Part shown: positions 8,889 to 18,115 of the stretch, piece after piece
Position numbering within the stretch: position 1 is the stretch's first letter
Layout of the letters: the number at the start of each line of letters is the position of its first letter
Assembly (NCBI GenBank): GCA_024693045.1
Contig: JAILLQ010000020.1
Location: 62,001 to 126,000 of the forward strand
DNA: 64,000 nt
Direction of reading: 5' to 3'
Source of the DNA: Treponema sp.
GTDB lineage: Bacteria; Spirochaetota; Spirochaetia; Treponematales; Treponemataceae
Position numbers and translations under genes: made by a program
Notes under the pieces: model-generated
What the model was told of the DNA's origin: nothing
What the model saw: the letters and a program-made list of their open reading frames with translations, nothing else
Databases searched by the model: none

Positions 8889-10049
8889 ATGGGAAATCCA
8901 AAAGTTGTAAATAATTACGGAAGCTTTGACGTAACTTTTGTAAAAGGTCAGGGCGCAACTTTAACTGATGTAAACGGAAAAAAATACATCGATTTTCTTG
9001 CAGGTATTGCAGTAAATGTTTTGGGGCATAATTACAAACCATTAGTAAAAGCTGTATCAAAACAGGCTAAAAAGCAGATTCATGTATGTAATTATTTTAC
9101 AAGTGATATAGGTCTTTCTTACGCAAACAAACTTCTTAAAAAAACTGGTTATGAAGGTGTTTATTTCGGCAATTCTGGAGCAGAAGCTAATGAAGCCGCT
9201 ATAAAACTTGCCAGAAAATACGGTCAGCTCAATGGAGGAGCAAAAAGAAAGGTAATTGTTACTTTGGATAAATCATTCCACGGCCGAACTTTAGCAACTT
9301 TAAAAGCAACTGGCCAGGAAAAATTCCATATTGATGATTTTGCCCCTTATCCAGAAGGATTTAAAACTCTTGAAGCAAACAACTTTGATGCATTAAAAAA
9401 TGCTTTTGACGACACAACTGCTGCTCTTTTTATGGAACCTGTTGAATGTGAAGGCGGTGTAATTCCTCTTGATCCAGAATGGGCAAAGGCAGCAGCAAAA
9501 GCAGCTCGTGACGCAGGTGCTATTGTTATGTGTGACGAAGTTCAGACAGGTATGGGACGCTGCGGCTCTCTTATGGGCAATACAGCATTAGGAATTGACC
9601 CTGAAGTAGTAACTTTTGCAAAAGCTATAGCTGGTGGAGTTCCTATGGGAGCCTGTATTTTTAAAGGAAAGGGAAATGTATTTAAAGCCGGAGATCACCA
9701 GTCAACCTTTGCCGGAAACCCACTTGCATGTGCAGCGGCAGATGTTGTAATCGACACAATCACTAAAGAGGGATTCTTTGAAAGCGTAAATGAAAAAGGC
9801 GAATACATAAAAAATACAATTGCAGACTGGAAACTACCATTTGTAAAGGATATAAGAGGAAGAGGTCTTGTTATCGGTGTACAGGTAGACAGAAATCCTG
9901 TTGAAATAGAAAAAGCCTGCCTTGCCAAAGGACTTTTGTTCTCTACAGCTGGAAGTGATGTACTTAGATTCGTTCCACCTCTAAACATTTCTTACAAAGA
10001 AATAGATGCAGGTTTAGCTATCTTAAAAGAAGTTTTGCTTAATGCATAA
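8889..10049 (+). CDS. argD: acetylornithine aminotransferase
   Basis: PLP-dependent class III aminotransferase converting N-acetylglutamate semialdehyde to N-acetylornithine. Seen: GNSGAEANEAAIKLARKY (cofactor phosphate binding), HGRTLATLKATGQ, the Asp of CDEVQTGMGR, and the Schiff-base lysine in TFAKAIAGG (about residue 240), followed by HQSTFAGNPLACAAA. The 386 residues are normal for ArgD. Substrate is assigned from length and the argJ/argB neighbourhood; other ornithine-type aminotransferases are less likely. Confidence 0.93.
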   Translation: MGNPKVVNNYGSFDVTFVKGQGATLTDVNGKKYIDFLAGIAVNVLGHNYKPLVKAVSKQAKKQIHVCNYFTSDIGLSYANKLLKKTGYEGVYFGNSGAEANEAAIKLARKYGQLNGGAKRKVIVTLDKSFHGRTLATLKATGQEKFHIDDFAPYPEGFKTLEANNFDALKNAFDDTTAALFMEPVECEGGVIPLDPEWAKAAAKAARDAGAIVMCDEVQTGMGRCGSLMGNTALGIDPEVVTFAKAIAGGVPMGACIFKGKGNVFKAGDHQSTFAGNPLACAAADVVIDTITKEGFFESVNEKGEYIKNTIADWKLPFVKDIRGRGLVIGVQVDRNPVEIEKACLAKGLLFSTAGSDVLRFVPPLNISYKEIDAGLAILKEVLLNA

Positions 10050-10062
10050 AATATAAAGAGAC

Positions 10063-10098
10063 AAAAAAAATGCTGTCCTTAAGGGCAGCATTTTTTTT
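10063..10098. terminator. bidirectional intrinsic terminator between argD and purA
   Basis: AATGCTGTCC/GGGCAGCATT hairpin with a TTAA loop, flanked by an A-tract and eight T. Confidence 0.9.
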
Positions 10099-10112
10099 AT
10101 TAGAAAAGACTT

Positions 10113-11336
10113 TTATTTCCAGATTTTTTCACGATTGAAAGTCTGGTTTCTATCTGGTCCTACAGATACGATTCCAACTTTTGTTCCTGTGAAGTCTTCA
10201 ATAAAATCAACATATTCCTTTGCTTTTTTTGGAAGCTGACTGTATTTTTTAAGTTCTTTGATTGAAGATTTCCATCCCTGGAATTTCTTAAGAACAGGTT
10301 TAACCTTGTTCAAGGCAGGAATTGATGTAGGGAAATCTGTAACAATCTTTCCATCAATATCATAAGCAACACAAGCTTCAATTTCGTCCATTTCGTCATA
10401 AACATCGAGGTGAGTCAAAACCAATGAATCGATTGAGTTTACATGACAAGCATAACGAAGAGCAACCAAGTCAAGGTAACCGCAACGGCGGGCACGTCCG
10501 GTTGTTACACCGAATTCATTACCTGTTTTGCGAACGTAATCACAGAGTTCACCTTCTGAATCAGAATTGAATTCTGTTGGCATAGGACCATTTCCTACAC
10601 GAGTCTGATAAGCTTTGAATACACCGTATACCTTGTCCAATGCGCGAGGTCCAATTCCTGAACCCGAAGAAGCTCCATAAGAACCTGATGCACCAGAAGA
10701 TACATATGGATATGTACCAGAATCGATGTCAAGCATAGCCCCCTGAGCACCTTCAAAAAGAATATTTTCTTTGCGGATTTCCCACATTTTTGCAGCAATG
10801 TCGATTCTCATCTTCAAAAGCTGATCTTTGTATTTATTAAGGAAGTCCTGGTCTTCTTTATCAAGGTCATTCCATTTTTCATCCCAGTCAAGGTCAGCAA
10901 GACGAATACCATCTCTTTCAGCCTTCTGTGAGTAAGTAGTACCAATTCCACGACCAGTAGTTCCGATAGGACGCTTTCTTGCTGCATCACGATCTTTGTC
11001 CATCTGTCTGTAACCTGGCAATGTAAGATGAGCACGGTCAGAAATGAAAACACGACCTTCCCACTTTACTCCATTATCTGTAAGCATCTGCAATTCGTTA
11101 AAAAGAGCTTCTGGTTCAATAACCATACCAGAACCTAAAATAACAGATTTGTTTGGATAGAGAATTCCAGAAGGAACCTGATGCAATGCATACTTTTTGC
11201 CATCAACAACAATTGTGTGACCTGCATTTGCTCCGCCGGCAAAACGGCAAACATATTTAGCATCCTGTGCAAGATAGTCAACAATCTTGCCCTTACCTTC
11301 GTCACCCCACTGGGCTCCCATTACAACAACATTCAT
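10113..11336 (-). CDS. purA: adenylosuccinate synthetase
   Basis: First step from IMP to AMP (GTP plus aspartate). The start is the ATG at 11,336 because the family begins with VVVMGAQWGDEGKGK, which follows it directly; an upstream in-frame ATG at 11,399 would add a non-conserved tail. Other motifs: FAGGANAGHTIV, RPIGTTGRGIG, GAQGAMLDIDSGTYPYVSSG, and VTTGRARRCGYLD. At 407 residues it is slightly shorter than most (about 430). Convergent with argD and close to the divergent IMP dehydrogenase, so both branches from IMP are neighbours. Confidence 0.95.
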   Translation of the reverse strand: MNVVVMGAQWGDEGKGKIVDYLAQDAKYVCRFAGGANAGHTIVVDGKKYALHQVPSGILYPNKSVILGSGMVIEPEALFNELQMLTDNGVKWEGRVFISDRAHLTLPGYRQMDKDRDAARKRPIGTTGRGIGTTYSQKAERDGIRLADLDWDEKWNDLDKEDQDFLNKYKDQLLKMRIDIAAKMWEIRKENILFEGAQGAMLDIDSGTYPYVSSGASGSYGASSGSGIGPRALDKVYGVFKAYQTRVGNGPMPTEFNSDSEGELCDYVRKTGNEFGVTTGRARRCGYLDLVALRYACHVNSIDSLVLTHLDVYDEMDEIEACVAYDIDGKIVTDFPTSIPALNKVKPVLKKFQGWKSSIKELKKYSQLPKKAKEYVDFIEDFTGTKVGIVSVGPDRNQTFNREKIWK

Positions 11337-11496
11337 TTTTAGCCTCGATTCCAGAAAAAATAGGAATAAAAGATTTGATTTGTGCAAAAACGGCCGCAAA
11401 ACAGTGCGATTTTAGTTCTTGCCAAAAGATAGTACCATAAATAAAAAACTTGCTCAATTATGCAGAGCTAAAAGAATTCTATAAGCAAAAAGTACA

Positions 11497-11525
11497 TTGA
11501 AATTATCTATCTAATAATCTATAAT
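11497..11525 (+). promoter_or_regulatory. guaB promoter
   Basis: TTGAAA, 17 bp, TATAAT. Just downstream, ATCATT and AATGAT form an inverted repeat around 11,524-11,545 that might be an operator. Confidence 0.65.
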
Positions 11526-11568
11526 CATTCAATTATTATAATGATTTTTATTTAAGGAGACACATGAA

Positions 11569-13077
11569 ATGGCTTTCTTTTTTTCAGAACCATCACACAC
11601 ATTCGATGAATATCTGTTAGTTCCAGGATACACTGGACCAGATTGTATCCCTGCCAACGTATCTTTAAAAACTCCAATTGTACGTTACAACAAGAAAGCC
11701 GGAGAAAAATGTCCGCTTACAATGAATATTCCTTTGGTAAGTGCTGTAATGCAGGCAGTTTCAAATGACACTCTTGCTATTGCCCTTGCAAAAGAAGGTG
11801 GAATCAGTTTTATTTACGGTTCTCAGACAATAGAAAATCAGGCTGCTATGATTTCCAGAGTAAAATCATACAAAGCAGGATTTGTAACATCTGATACAAA
11901 TATTCGCCCAGACCAGACTCTTGAAGAACTAGTTGCAAAAATTGAAGCAACAGGTCATTCAACAGCTGCTGTAACAGACAACGGCGAAGCAAACGGAAAA
12001 CTTTTAGGAATTATCACAGAAAGAGATTTCCGTATTGATCACTGTCCAAAAGGCGCAAAAGTACAGGACTACATGACAGTACTTGGAGACCTTGTAAAAG
12101 CTGAAACTGGTGTTACCCTAGAAGAAGCAAACGACCTTATCTGGAAGCACAAAATCAACCAGCTTCCTGTTGTAGATAACAATGGAAATCTTCAGTATTT
12201 AGTATTCAGAAAAGATGCAGCTAGTCATGAAGAGCACCCAAATGAACTTCTTGACTCACAGAAAAGATATATCGTAGGTGCAGGAATTAACACTCGTGAC
12301 TACATGGAAAGAGTTCCTGCTCTTCTTGAAGCTGGTGTTGACGTAATGACACTGGACTCTTCAGAAGGATTTACAGAATGGCAGAGCCGTGCTCTTAAAG
12401 ACATCCACGCAAAATGGCCTAATGCAAAGGTCGGAGCAGGAAATGTTGTTGATGCAGAAGGCTTCCGATTCCTTGCAGAAGCAGGTGCTGATTTTGTAAA
12501 GATTGGTATTGGTGGAGGTTCTATCTGTATCACTCGAGAACAGAAGGGTATTGGCCGCGGTCAGGCAACTGCTACAATCGAAGTTGCACGCGCTAGAGAT
12601 GAATACTACAAAGAAACTGGAATCTATGTACCAATATGCTCTGATGGTGGTATCGTACATGACTATCATGTAACACTCGCCCTTGCTATGGGTGCAGACT
12701 TTGTTATGCTCGGCCGCTACTTTGCCCGTTTTGACGAAAGCCCTACAAACAAACTTATCGTAAACGGAAGTTATGTTAAAGAATACTGGGGCGAAGGTTC
12801 AAACCGTGCCCGCAACTGGCAGAGATACGACCTCGGTGGTGCTAAAAAGATGGCATTCGAAGAAGGAGTTGATTCTTATGTTCCATACGCAGGTTCTCTC
12901 CATGACAATGTAAACTTAACTACAAGCAAAGTTATTCACACAATGTGTAACTGTGGTGCAATTACAATCCCTGAACTACAGGAAAAAGCAAAAATTACTC
13001 TTGTAAGCCCTGCTTCAATCCGGGAAGGTGGAGCTCACGACGTTGTCGTAAAAAATACAAGTATTCATGCTGAATAA
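11569..13077 (+). CDS. guaB: IMP dehydrogenase
   Basis: Oxidises IMP to XMP, the committed step of GMP synthesis. A TIM barrel is interrupted by a CBS pair at about residues 100-230 ([20 protein letters not shown]). The catalytic loop reads [19 protein letters not shown] with Cys at about 323; the usual GPGSIC is GGGSIC. The flap region contains [11 protein letters not shown], unlike the common GSxxRY form, so it belongs to a divergent IMPDH subgroup. 502 residues; ribosome site AAGGAGA nine bases before the ATG. Confidence 0.9.
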   Translation: MAFFFSEPSHTFDEYLLVPGYTGPDCIPANVSLKTPIVRYNKKAGEKCPLTMNIPLVSAVMQAVSNDTLAIALAKEGGISFIYGSQTIENQAAMISRVKSYKAGFVTSDTNIRPDQTLEELVAKIEATGHSTAAVTDNGEANGKLLGIITERDFRIDHCPKGAKVQDYMTVLGDLVKAETGVTLEEANDLIWKHKINQLPVVDNNGNLQYLVFRKDAASHEEHPNELLDSQKRYIVGAGINTRDYMERVPALLEAGVDVMTLDSSEGFTEWQSRALKDIHAKWPNAKVGAGNVVDAEGFRFLAEAGADFVKIGIGGGSICITREQKGIGRGQATATIEVARARDEYYKETGIYVPICSDGGIVHDYHVTLALAMGADFVMLGRYFARFDESPTNKLIVNGSYVKEYWGEGSNRARNWQRYDLGGAKKMAFEEGVDSYVPYAGSLHDNVNLTTSKVIHTMCNCGAITIPELQEKAKITLVSPASIREGGAHDVVVKNTSIHAE

Positions 13078-13110
13078 AAAATAGAAGAAGTTATAACTTC
13101 TACACCAATG

Positions 13111-13144
13111 AAAAATCCGATTCGTATGAATCGGATTTTTTTTA
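13111..13144. terminator. bidirectional intrinsic terminator
   Basis: AAATCCGATTC/GAATCGGATTT hairpin with a GTAT loop and T-tract, between convergent guaB and the Gfo/Idh gene. Confidence 0.9.
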
Positions 13145-14179
13145 TAAAAACTTCTTTATTTCTTCTAAAACTTGAAGAGTATTTAAGCCTGTTTGCAAAG
13201 TAGAAGCTAAAGGCTCCTTTCCATCCAAGTAATCAACGGCATTTTTTACCATATTTGAAAAGTATCTGGTCTTCTTAGGAGCCTTAATTTTTGTATCAGG
13301 TAAAAGTGAGTAAAAACCTGTATATAATTTAGATTCTTTTCTTGTATAAAATTCAAATATACCGTTACCTATTTTAAAGCGACCTTCAGTTCCAATTACT
13401 TCAACTTCAAAACCAAAGAAACGGCTTCTTCCACTAAAAAACAGGTTTATATCATTACATGAATCGGAACGACAGTGAATATTTGCATTTCTAACGAGAG
13501 CTGGATTTTTCTTGTCATAATAAACTGAAGTAAGTTTTAAATCCCTTAAAACCGGCTCATTTGGAATCTCATTTCCTTCAAGAAGATACATTACAATATC
13601 AACTAGATGAGTACCATCGTGCAAAAGACTGTATTCTCCACTAGCTTCTTTTTCTGGATTATAAACATATAGACCAGAATCCAAACGGGCATTTATTGTC
13701 TGAATGTCACCTATTCTAGACATATAAGATTTTGCAATTTTGTAATCTTCTGAAAAACGACGTTCGTGATTTACAAGAATTGGAACCTTTCTCAATTCGG
13801 AAGCGAATTTTAACTCACCGCCTTCTTTCATATTCAGGGCAACAGGTTTTTCAAGAATTATCAGTTTTGGCTTAGAATTAACTGCCTCTAGTGCAACTTT
13901 TAAGTGCGAATCTTCATTAACAGAAATGACTAGAATATCAGGATTTACAGTAGCAAACAAATGGGCTGTTTCAGAGCTACAGGAAGGACAACCAACATAA
14001 GAAGCCCATTGATCCAGACGGGAACGATCAGTATCACAGCCGGCAATAAGGTGAATACGACGGTTATTCTGCAAAGCCATAGTGTGACTTGCCGGCTGCT
14101 CCCTTTTTTTATCAAAGCCGAGAGTAAAACCTATCCGTCCGGTTCCTATAATTGCCGCTGTATACTTTGTCTTAGACAT
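13142..14179 (-). CDS. Gfo/Idh/MocA family oxidoreductase
   Basis: NAD(P)-dependent sugar-type dehydrogenase, substrate unknown. The Rossmann start AAIIGTGRIGFTLGFD is at residues 8-23. The EKPVALN motif characteristic of the family is at about 109-115, and LLHDGTHLVDIVMYLLEG carries the family's catalytic histidine region at about 180. It lies 50 bp behind leuA on the same strand; a short GC hairpin between them (CGCCGC/GGCGGT) may partly terminate. No visible link to leucine synthesis. Confidence 0.85.
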   Translation of the reverse strand: MSKTKYTAAIIGTGRIGFTLGFDKKREQPASHTMALQNNRRIHLIAGCDTDRSRLDQWASYVGCPSCSSETAHLFATVNPDILVISVNEDSHLKVALEAVNSKPKLIILEKPVALNMKEGGELKFASELRKVPILVNHERRFSEDYKIAKSYMSRIGDIQTINARLDSGLYVYNPEKEASGEYSLLHDGTHLVDIVMYLLEGNEIPNEPVLRDLKLTSVYYDKKNPALVRNANIHCRSDSCNDINLFFSGRSRFFGFEVEVIGTEGRFKIGNGIFEFYTRKESKLYTGFYSLLPDTKIKAPKKTRYFSNMVKNAVDYLDGKEPLASTLQTGLNTLQVLEEIKKFL

Positions 14180-14229
14180 AAAAGCCCCCTATAAAACACC
14201 GCCTTAGCGGCGATTTTATTATCGGGATT

Positions 14230-15921
14230 TTATGCCTTATAGTTTACTGCACTAACGACAGCCGCAATACCTGCACGACCTACGCTACTGCTTTTTCCAA
14301 CACCCCAAGTCTGACTTCCGTCTTCCTTAGTAATCTGAACATAAGCAACCGCATAAGTATCACTACCAGTACCAACGCTGTGTTCGTGAAAACTTGTAAT
14401 ATTGAATCTTGGAACAGAAGTTTCCTTAAGAGCGTTTACAAAGGCGTCAAGAGGGCCGTTTCCATTAGCAGCTATAGCTATTTTCTGTCCCTGCCATTCT
14501 ATTGTCGCCATTGCAGCTACCTGTTCAGGAGCTTCACTGCCTCTTTCTCCTTCAATATGCTTTTCTGAAATTTCCAGAATGTTCAAAGGTGATTTTGTTT
14601 TCAACCATGTCTTTTCAAATACATCGAAGATTTCAGAAGGTTTAAGTTCTCTCTGAGCTTTGTCTGCTGCATCTTTAATAAGTCCACCGAATACTGGATG
14701 CATAGCCTTTGGTAAAGAAAGACCGTAATCCTGTTCCATTATAAAGGCAGCTCCACCCTTTCCACTCTGACTGTTGATTCGAATAATACCTTCGTACTGA
14801 CGACCGATATCATGAGGATCAAAGGTAAGGTAAGGAACATCCCAATATGCATTTTCTTCCATTTTAACGCGAGCTGCCATTCCCTTACGAATCGCATCCT
14901 GGTGACTACCACTAAAGGCAGTAAATACCAATTCTCCAGAATAAGGTGTTCTTGGATGGATTTCCATTCCTGTAAGACGAGTATAGGCTTCTGTAAGCAT
15001 AGGCATATTTGTAAAATCAAGTTCTGGATCTACACCCTGGGTATACATATTCATTCCCACTGTTACTATATCCAGATTACCTGTTCTTTCTCCGTTACCA
15101 AAAAGACAACCTTCTACTCGGTCAGCTCCAGCCAAAAGTCCAAGTTCGCACTGAGCTACCCCTTCTCCACGGTCATTATGATTATGCAGAGAAATAATTA
15201 CATTTTCGCGTTCAGAAATGTTCTGGCAAAAATATTCTATCTGGTCTGCAAACTGATTTGGCAGGGCACATTCAACTGTAGTAGGAAGATTCAAAATTAC
15301 CTTGTTATCAGCAGAGCAACCCCATTCTTTTTTTACAGCTTCACAAACTTCCAGAGCGTAATCAATTTCTGTTGTACTAAAACTTTCAGGTGAATATTCA
15401 AGCTGAATGTCTGTTCCCTGGCTCATTGAAAGACAATTCTTTACACAACGAATACCGTCAATAGCAATCTGCTTGATTTCATCCTTTGATTTATTAAATG
15501 TATATTTTCTTTGAGCAGGACTAGTTGAATTGTAAAGATGAAAAATTGCTTTTTTGCACCCTTTCAAGGATTCAAAAGTTCTTTTAATTAAATGTTCCCG
15601 AGCCTGACACAAAACCTGAAGGGTTACATCATCCGGAACATGATTTTCTTCAATCAGGCGGCGCATAAATTCAAACTCTGTATCACTTGCGCTAGGAAAA
15701 CCTACTTCTATTTGCTTAAAACCGATTTTTACAAGGAGATCAAAAAATTCAAGTTTCTGCTCAACTCCCATAGGATTGATAAGAGCCTGGTTTCCATCTC
15801 GTAAATCAACAGAACACCAGAGAGGAGCCTTTGTAATACTGTTATCAGGCCATGTTCGATTTTTAATCGGTACCGACTCAAAAGGACGATACTTTCCATT
15901 TGGATTCATAGAAACTTTCAT
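14230..15921 (-). CDS. leuA: 2-isopropylmalate synthase, long (fungal-type) form
   Basis: First committed step of leucine synthesis (acetyl-CoA plus 2-ketoisovalerate). DRE-TIM barrel with SVDLRDGNQALINPM, the HNHNDRGEGVA metal-binding motif and GCLFGNGERTGNLDIV. The C-terminal regulatory domain is at about residues 430-563. Length and the KAPLWCSVDLRDGN start place it in the LeuA type-2 group. Expression is very likely controlled by the leucine leader peptide and attenuator immediately upstream. Ribosome site GGAGG eight bases before the ATG. Confidence 0.95.
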   Translation of the reverse strand: MKVSMNPNGKYRPFESVPIKNRTWPDNSITKAPLWCSVDLRDGNQALINPMGVEQKLEFFDLLVKIGFKQIEVGFPSASDTEFEFMRRLIEENHVPDDVTLQVLCQAREHLIKRTFESLKGCKKAIFHLYNSTSPAQRKYTFNKSKDEIKQIAIDGIRCVKNCLSMSQGTDIQLEYSPESFSTTEIDYALEVCEAVKKEWGCSADNKVILNLPTTVECALPNQFADQIEYFCQNISERENVIISLHNHNDRGEGVAQCELGLLAGADRVEGCLFGNGERTGNLDIVTVGMNMYTQGVDPELDFTNMPMLTEAYTRLTGMEIHPRTPYSGELVFTAFSGSHQDAIRKGMAARVKMEENAYWDVPYLTFDPHDIGRQYEGIIRINSQSGKGGAAFIMEQDYGLSLPKAMHPVFGGLIKDAADKAQRELKPSEIFDVFEKTWLKTKSPLNILEISEKHIEGERGSEAPEQVAAMATIEWQGQKIAIAANGNGPLDAFVNALKETSVPRFNITSFHEHSVGTGSDTYAVAYVQITKEDGSQTWGVGKSSSVGRAGIAAVVSAVNYKA

Positions 15922-15967
15922 TTATAACCTCCATTTCTTAAGGGAACACCCTCTTGAAAGCGTTTTC

Positions 15968-16042
15968 AAAAAAAAAGACCCGCCGTTTTGGCAGGTCTGT
16001 AATTTACATCTTAATAGATTACACCACTACTTACCGAAACGG
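15968..16042 (-). promoter_or_regulatory. leucine attenuator (terminator and antiterminator)
   Basis: In the transcript, GACCTGCC/GGCGGGTC with an AAAA loop is followed by nine U (15,968-15,997). The upstream AGCCGTTT segment at about 16,035-16,043 can pair with the AAACGGC side of that hairpin, which gives the alternative antiterminator. Classical ribosome-stalling control is inferred from these parts plus the leader peptide. Confidence 0.8.
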
Positions 16043-16090
16043 CTATCGAGAAGAGTCAGTTAATAGTAGAAGTAGTAATGTTTTATTCAT
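16043..16090 (-). CDS. leuL: leu leader peptide
   Basis: Fifteen codons encoding MNKTLLLLLLTDSSR, with six consecutive leucine codons that include rare-type CTA. Its stop lies at the base of the antiterminator segment. Scarce charged tRNA-Leu would stall the ribosome here and let RNA polymerase read into leuA. No strong ribosome site is seen; translation probably starts close to the 5' end of the RNA. Confidence 0.85.
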   Translation of the reverse strand: MNKTLLLLLLTDSSR

Positions 16091-16096
16091 AATTTC

Positions 16097-16125
16097 AATA
16101 TATATTTTTTACATAAAATGGTCAA
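16097..16125 (-). promoter_or_regulatory. leuA operon promoter
   Basis: TTGACC, 17 bp, TATATT. The predicted start is within a few bases of the leader-peptide ATG. Confidence 0.75.
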
Positions 16126-16139
16126 TTACTCATTTCTGG

Positions 16140-17948
16140 TCATACCTTGAATCCGGTAATCATTTCAACCACGCTGTCAGCAGCACTTCGGTTTCTCTGA
16201 CTGGCAGAAACTGCTGTCTCTGCAGCGGATTTCATATCATTCATTTTTGAGCTTACTTCCATAGACGAAAGTGATGTTTCTTCTGAAATCTGCTTAAGAT
16301 CATCTATACCGCCAAAAAGTCTGGTACTTTCACCCCTCATCTGAGAAGAAGCCTTTTTGATATCATCCGTAATAATATTTAGGTTCTTTACATTGCCTAA
16401 AATATTATCTACAGCAGATTTTTCTTCTTCCATTCCATTTGAAACTTCTTTCATAAGAAAATCGATTCGACTTATCTGTTCACCGACAGCAAGGAAGCTT
16501 TGACTTGAAGCATTAGATGATTCCACAATTCCTTCAATAGAATTGGAAACCGCACCCAAAAGTTCTTTGATTTCTCTAGACTGTTTTGCAGAAGTTTCAG
16601 CCAAAGAACGAATTTCATCAGCTACTACGCCAAAGCCCTTTCCGAATTCTCCAGCGTGGGCAGCTTCGATAGCCGCATTCATAGCAAGAAGGTTTGTCTG
16701 GCTTGCAATTTTAGCAATAGACTGGTTTGCATGGTTTAAGTTTGCCGACTGTTCAGCAATTACTGAAACCTGTTCTCCAACCTTCTTCTGAGTCTCTCGT
16801 CCTAATTCACTTACCTTTATAAGGTTATCGAATTCTGATGACATATGAGCAACACTTGTATTCATGGACTGAATATTAGCAGATATCTGTTCTATAGCAG
16901 AAGAAGACTGTTGAATTGCAGACTGCTGATTATTGATTTGACTTTCAAGGCCATCAATTTCACTTTCAACACTGTCCATGGCTAAAGAAATGTCATTCAC
17001 CTTGTTATTTTGAGCATCTATCTTACTCCTGATACTAGACACACTGTTTTCTGCATTATTGATATGGCTTACACTGTCAGTCATTTTTTCGTAAAGTTGA
17101 TTACCACTTTCAGAAAGAACATCTGCTTCTTTCTGTAGATTTGCAACAAGTAAGGCAAGACTTTGAATTACCTTATTACAATTTGCCGCAAGATTTTTGA
17201 TTTCAAGCCCGCCTGTCTCTGGGATTCTTCTTGTAAGATCAGCTTTTCCGCTTGAAATATCTTCCATTGCATTTGAAACATTTTTCATTTCACCAAAAAG
17301 AATAGAAGTAAGAACAAAGACAATCAAACAGCCAGCAATAACAACAAAAAATCCGATCATACTAAGTTTCAGAATCTGAGTTCTCATAGTTTTTACAAGA
17401 AATTCTACTTCAAAGTCACAGCCTATCATACCAACAATCTGCCCCTTTGAATTTTTAATTCCCTTATAGGTACTTATTGTCCATCCCCAGCCTTCCTGCT
17501 GTTCAAGTTCTGCACTAATTGCATCCCCTGTTCTGTAGGTAATCAAAGGTGCTTCTCCCCAAGAAGAAACATCTTCTTCATCACCTAAAGCAGAAAAGTT
17601 TTCCTCATCATTAGGGTCACCACCATCTACTATGTATTTCCATGTATTTCCAAAGCGAGCCATGGTATATAAATAAGCTGCCCCAACTGATTCTCTTAAA
17701 TCATCCAGCTTAACTCTTAACTCTTCGTAATAAGGATCTGATTCATCCATTACAGAAAGAAAAGCTTCAAATTCATCACCATCAATTACAGAAGCTGCTT
17801 TTTCTACCACAGGCATACCCTGAGAACCTGCAAAGGACTCTGCCATATTCATAATGGTTCTGGAAGAAACAAAAGTAACAAAAAATAGAGCACACAAAAT
17901 AAATGCTCCAAAAGCAATAATAAAACGAGTTTTTAAAGACGAAAACAT
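16140..17948 (-). CDS. methyl-accepting chemotaxis protein
   Basis: Second chemoreceptor of the window (602 residues). TM1 is at about 10-30 and a periplasmic sensing region of about 160 residues follows, containing [12 protein letters not shown] and [10 protein letters not shown]; it looks like a single-Cache-type domain. TM2 is at about 195-217, then HAMP ([20 protein letters not shown]), a coiled coil and the canonical hairpin tip [20 protein letters not shown]. No CheR-docking pentapeptide is seen at the C-terminus (ends MITGFKV). Ends 14 bp before the leu promoter. Confidence 0.93.
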   Translation of the reverse strand: MFSSLKTRFIIAFGAFILCALFFVTFVSSRTIMNMAESFAGSQGMPVVEKAASVIDGDEFEAFLSVMDESDPYYEELRVKLDDLRESVGAAYLYTMARFGNTWKYIVDGGDPNDEENFSALGDEEDVSSWGEAPLITYRTGDAISAELEQQEGWGWTISTYKGIKNSKGQIVGMIGCDFEVEFLVKTMRTQILKLSMIGFFVVIAGCLIVFVLTSILFGEMKNVSNAMEDISSGKADLTRRIPETGGLEIKNLAANCNKVIQSLALLVANLQKEADVLSESGNQLYEKMTDSVSHINNAENSVSSIRSKIDAQNNKVNDISLAMDSVESEIDGLESQINNQQSAIQQSSSAIEQISANIQSMNTSVAHMSSEFDNLIKVSELGRETQKKVGEQVSVIAEQSANLNHANQSIAKIASQTNLLAMNAAIEAAHAGEFGKGFGVVADEIRSLAETSAKQSREIKELLGAVSNSIEGIVESSNASSQSFLAVGEQISRIDFLMKEVSNGMEEEKSAVDNILGNVKNLNIITDDIKKASSQMRGESTRLFGGIDDLKQISEETSLSSMEVSSKMNDMKSAAETAVSASQRNRSAADSVVEMITGFKV

Positions 17949-18047
17949 AAATACTCCAAACGCTAAACTCTTCCGATAGAATGAATTATACTCCCAAATT
18001 TATTTATTTCCACAAAAAAATTACAATTGCAGAATAAAAAAGTCATC

Positions 18048-18076
18048 TTGAAGAAGCTACTGAAAAGGAATAATAT
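18048..18076 (+). promoter_or_regulatory. candidate asnS promoter
   Basis: TTGAAG, 17 bp, TAATAT; the asnS ribosome site AAGGAGG follows about 25 nt later. Confidence 0.5.
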
Positions 18077-18115
18077 AGAAAATCATTTGCATATTTTTAA
18101 GGAGGATAACCTAAA

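Noticed and set aside
11336-11399. Upstream start of purA adding 21 residues
   Set aside because: The added residues are hydrophobic and non-conserved; the family begins at the downstream ATG, which has a better ribosome site.
14812-15393. 193-codon frame opposite leuA
   Set aside because: Antisense shadow of the strongly conserved leuA; composition is Cys/Phe/His-rich and no ribosome site is present.
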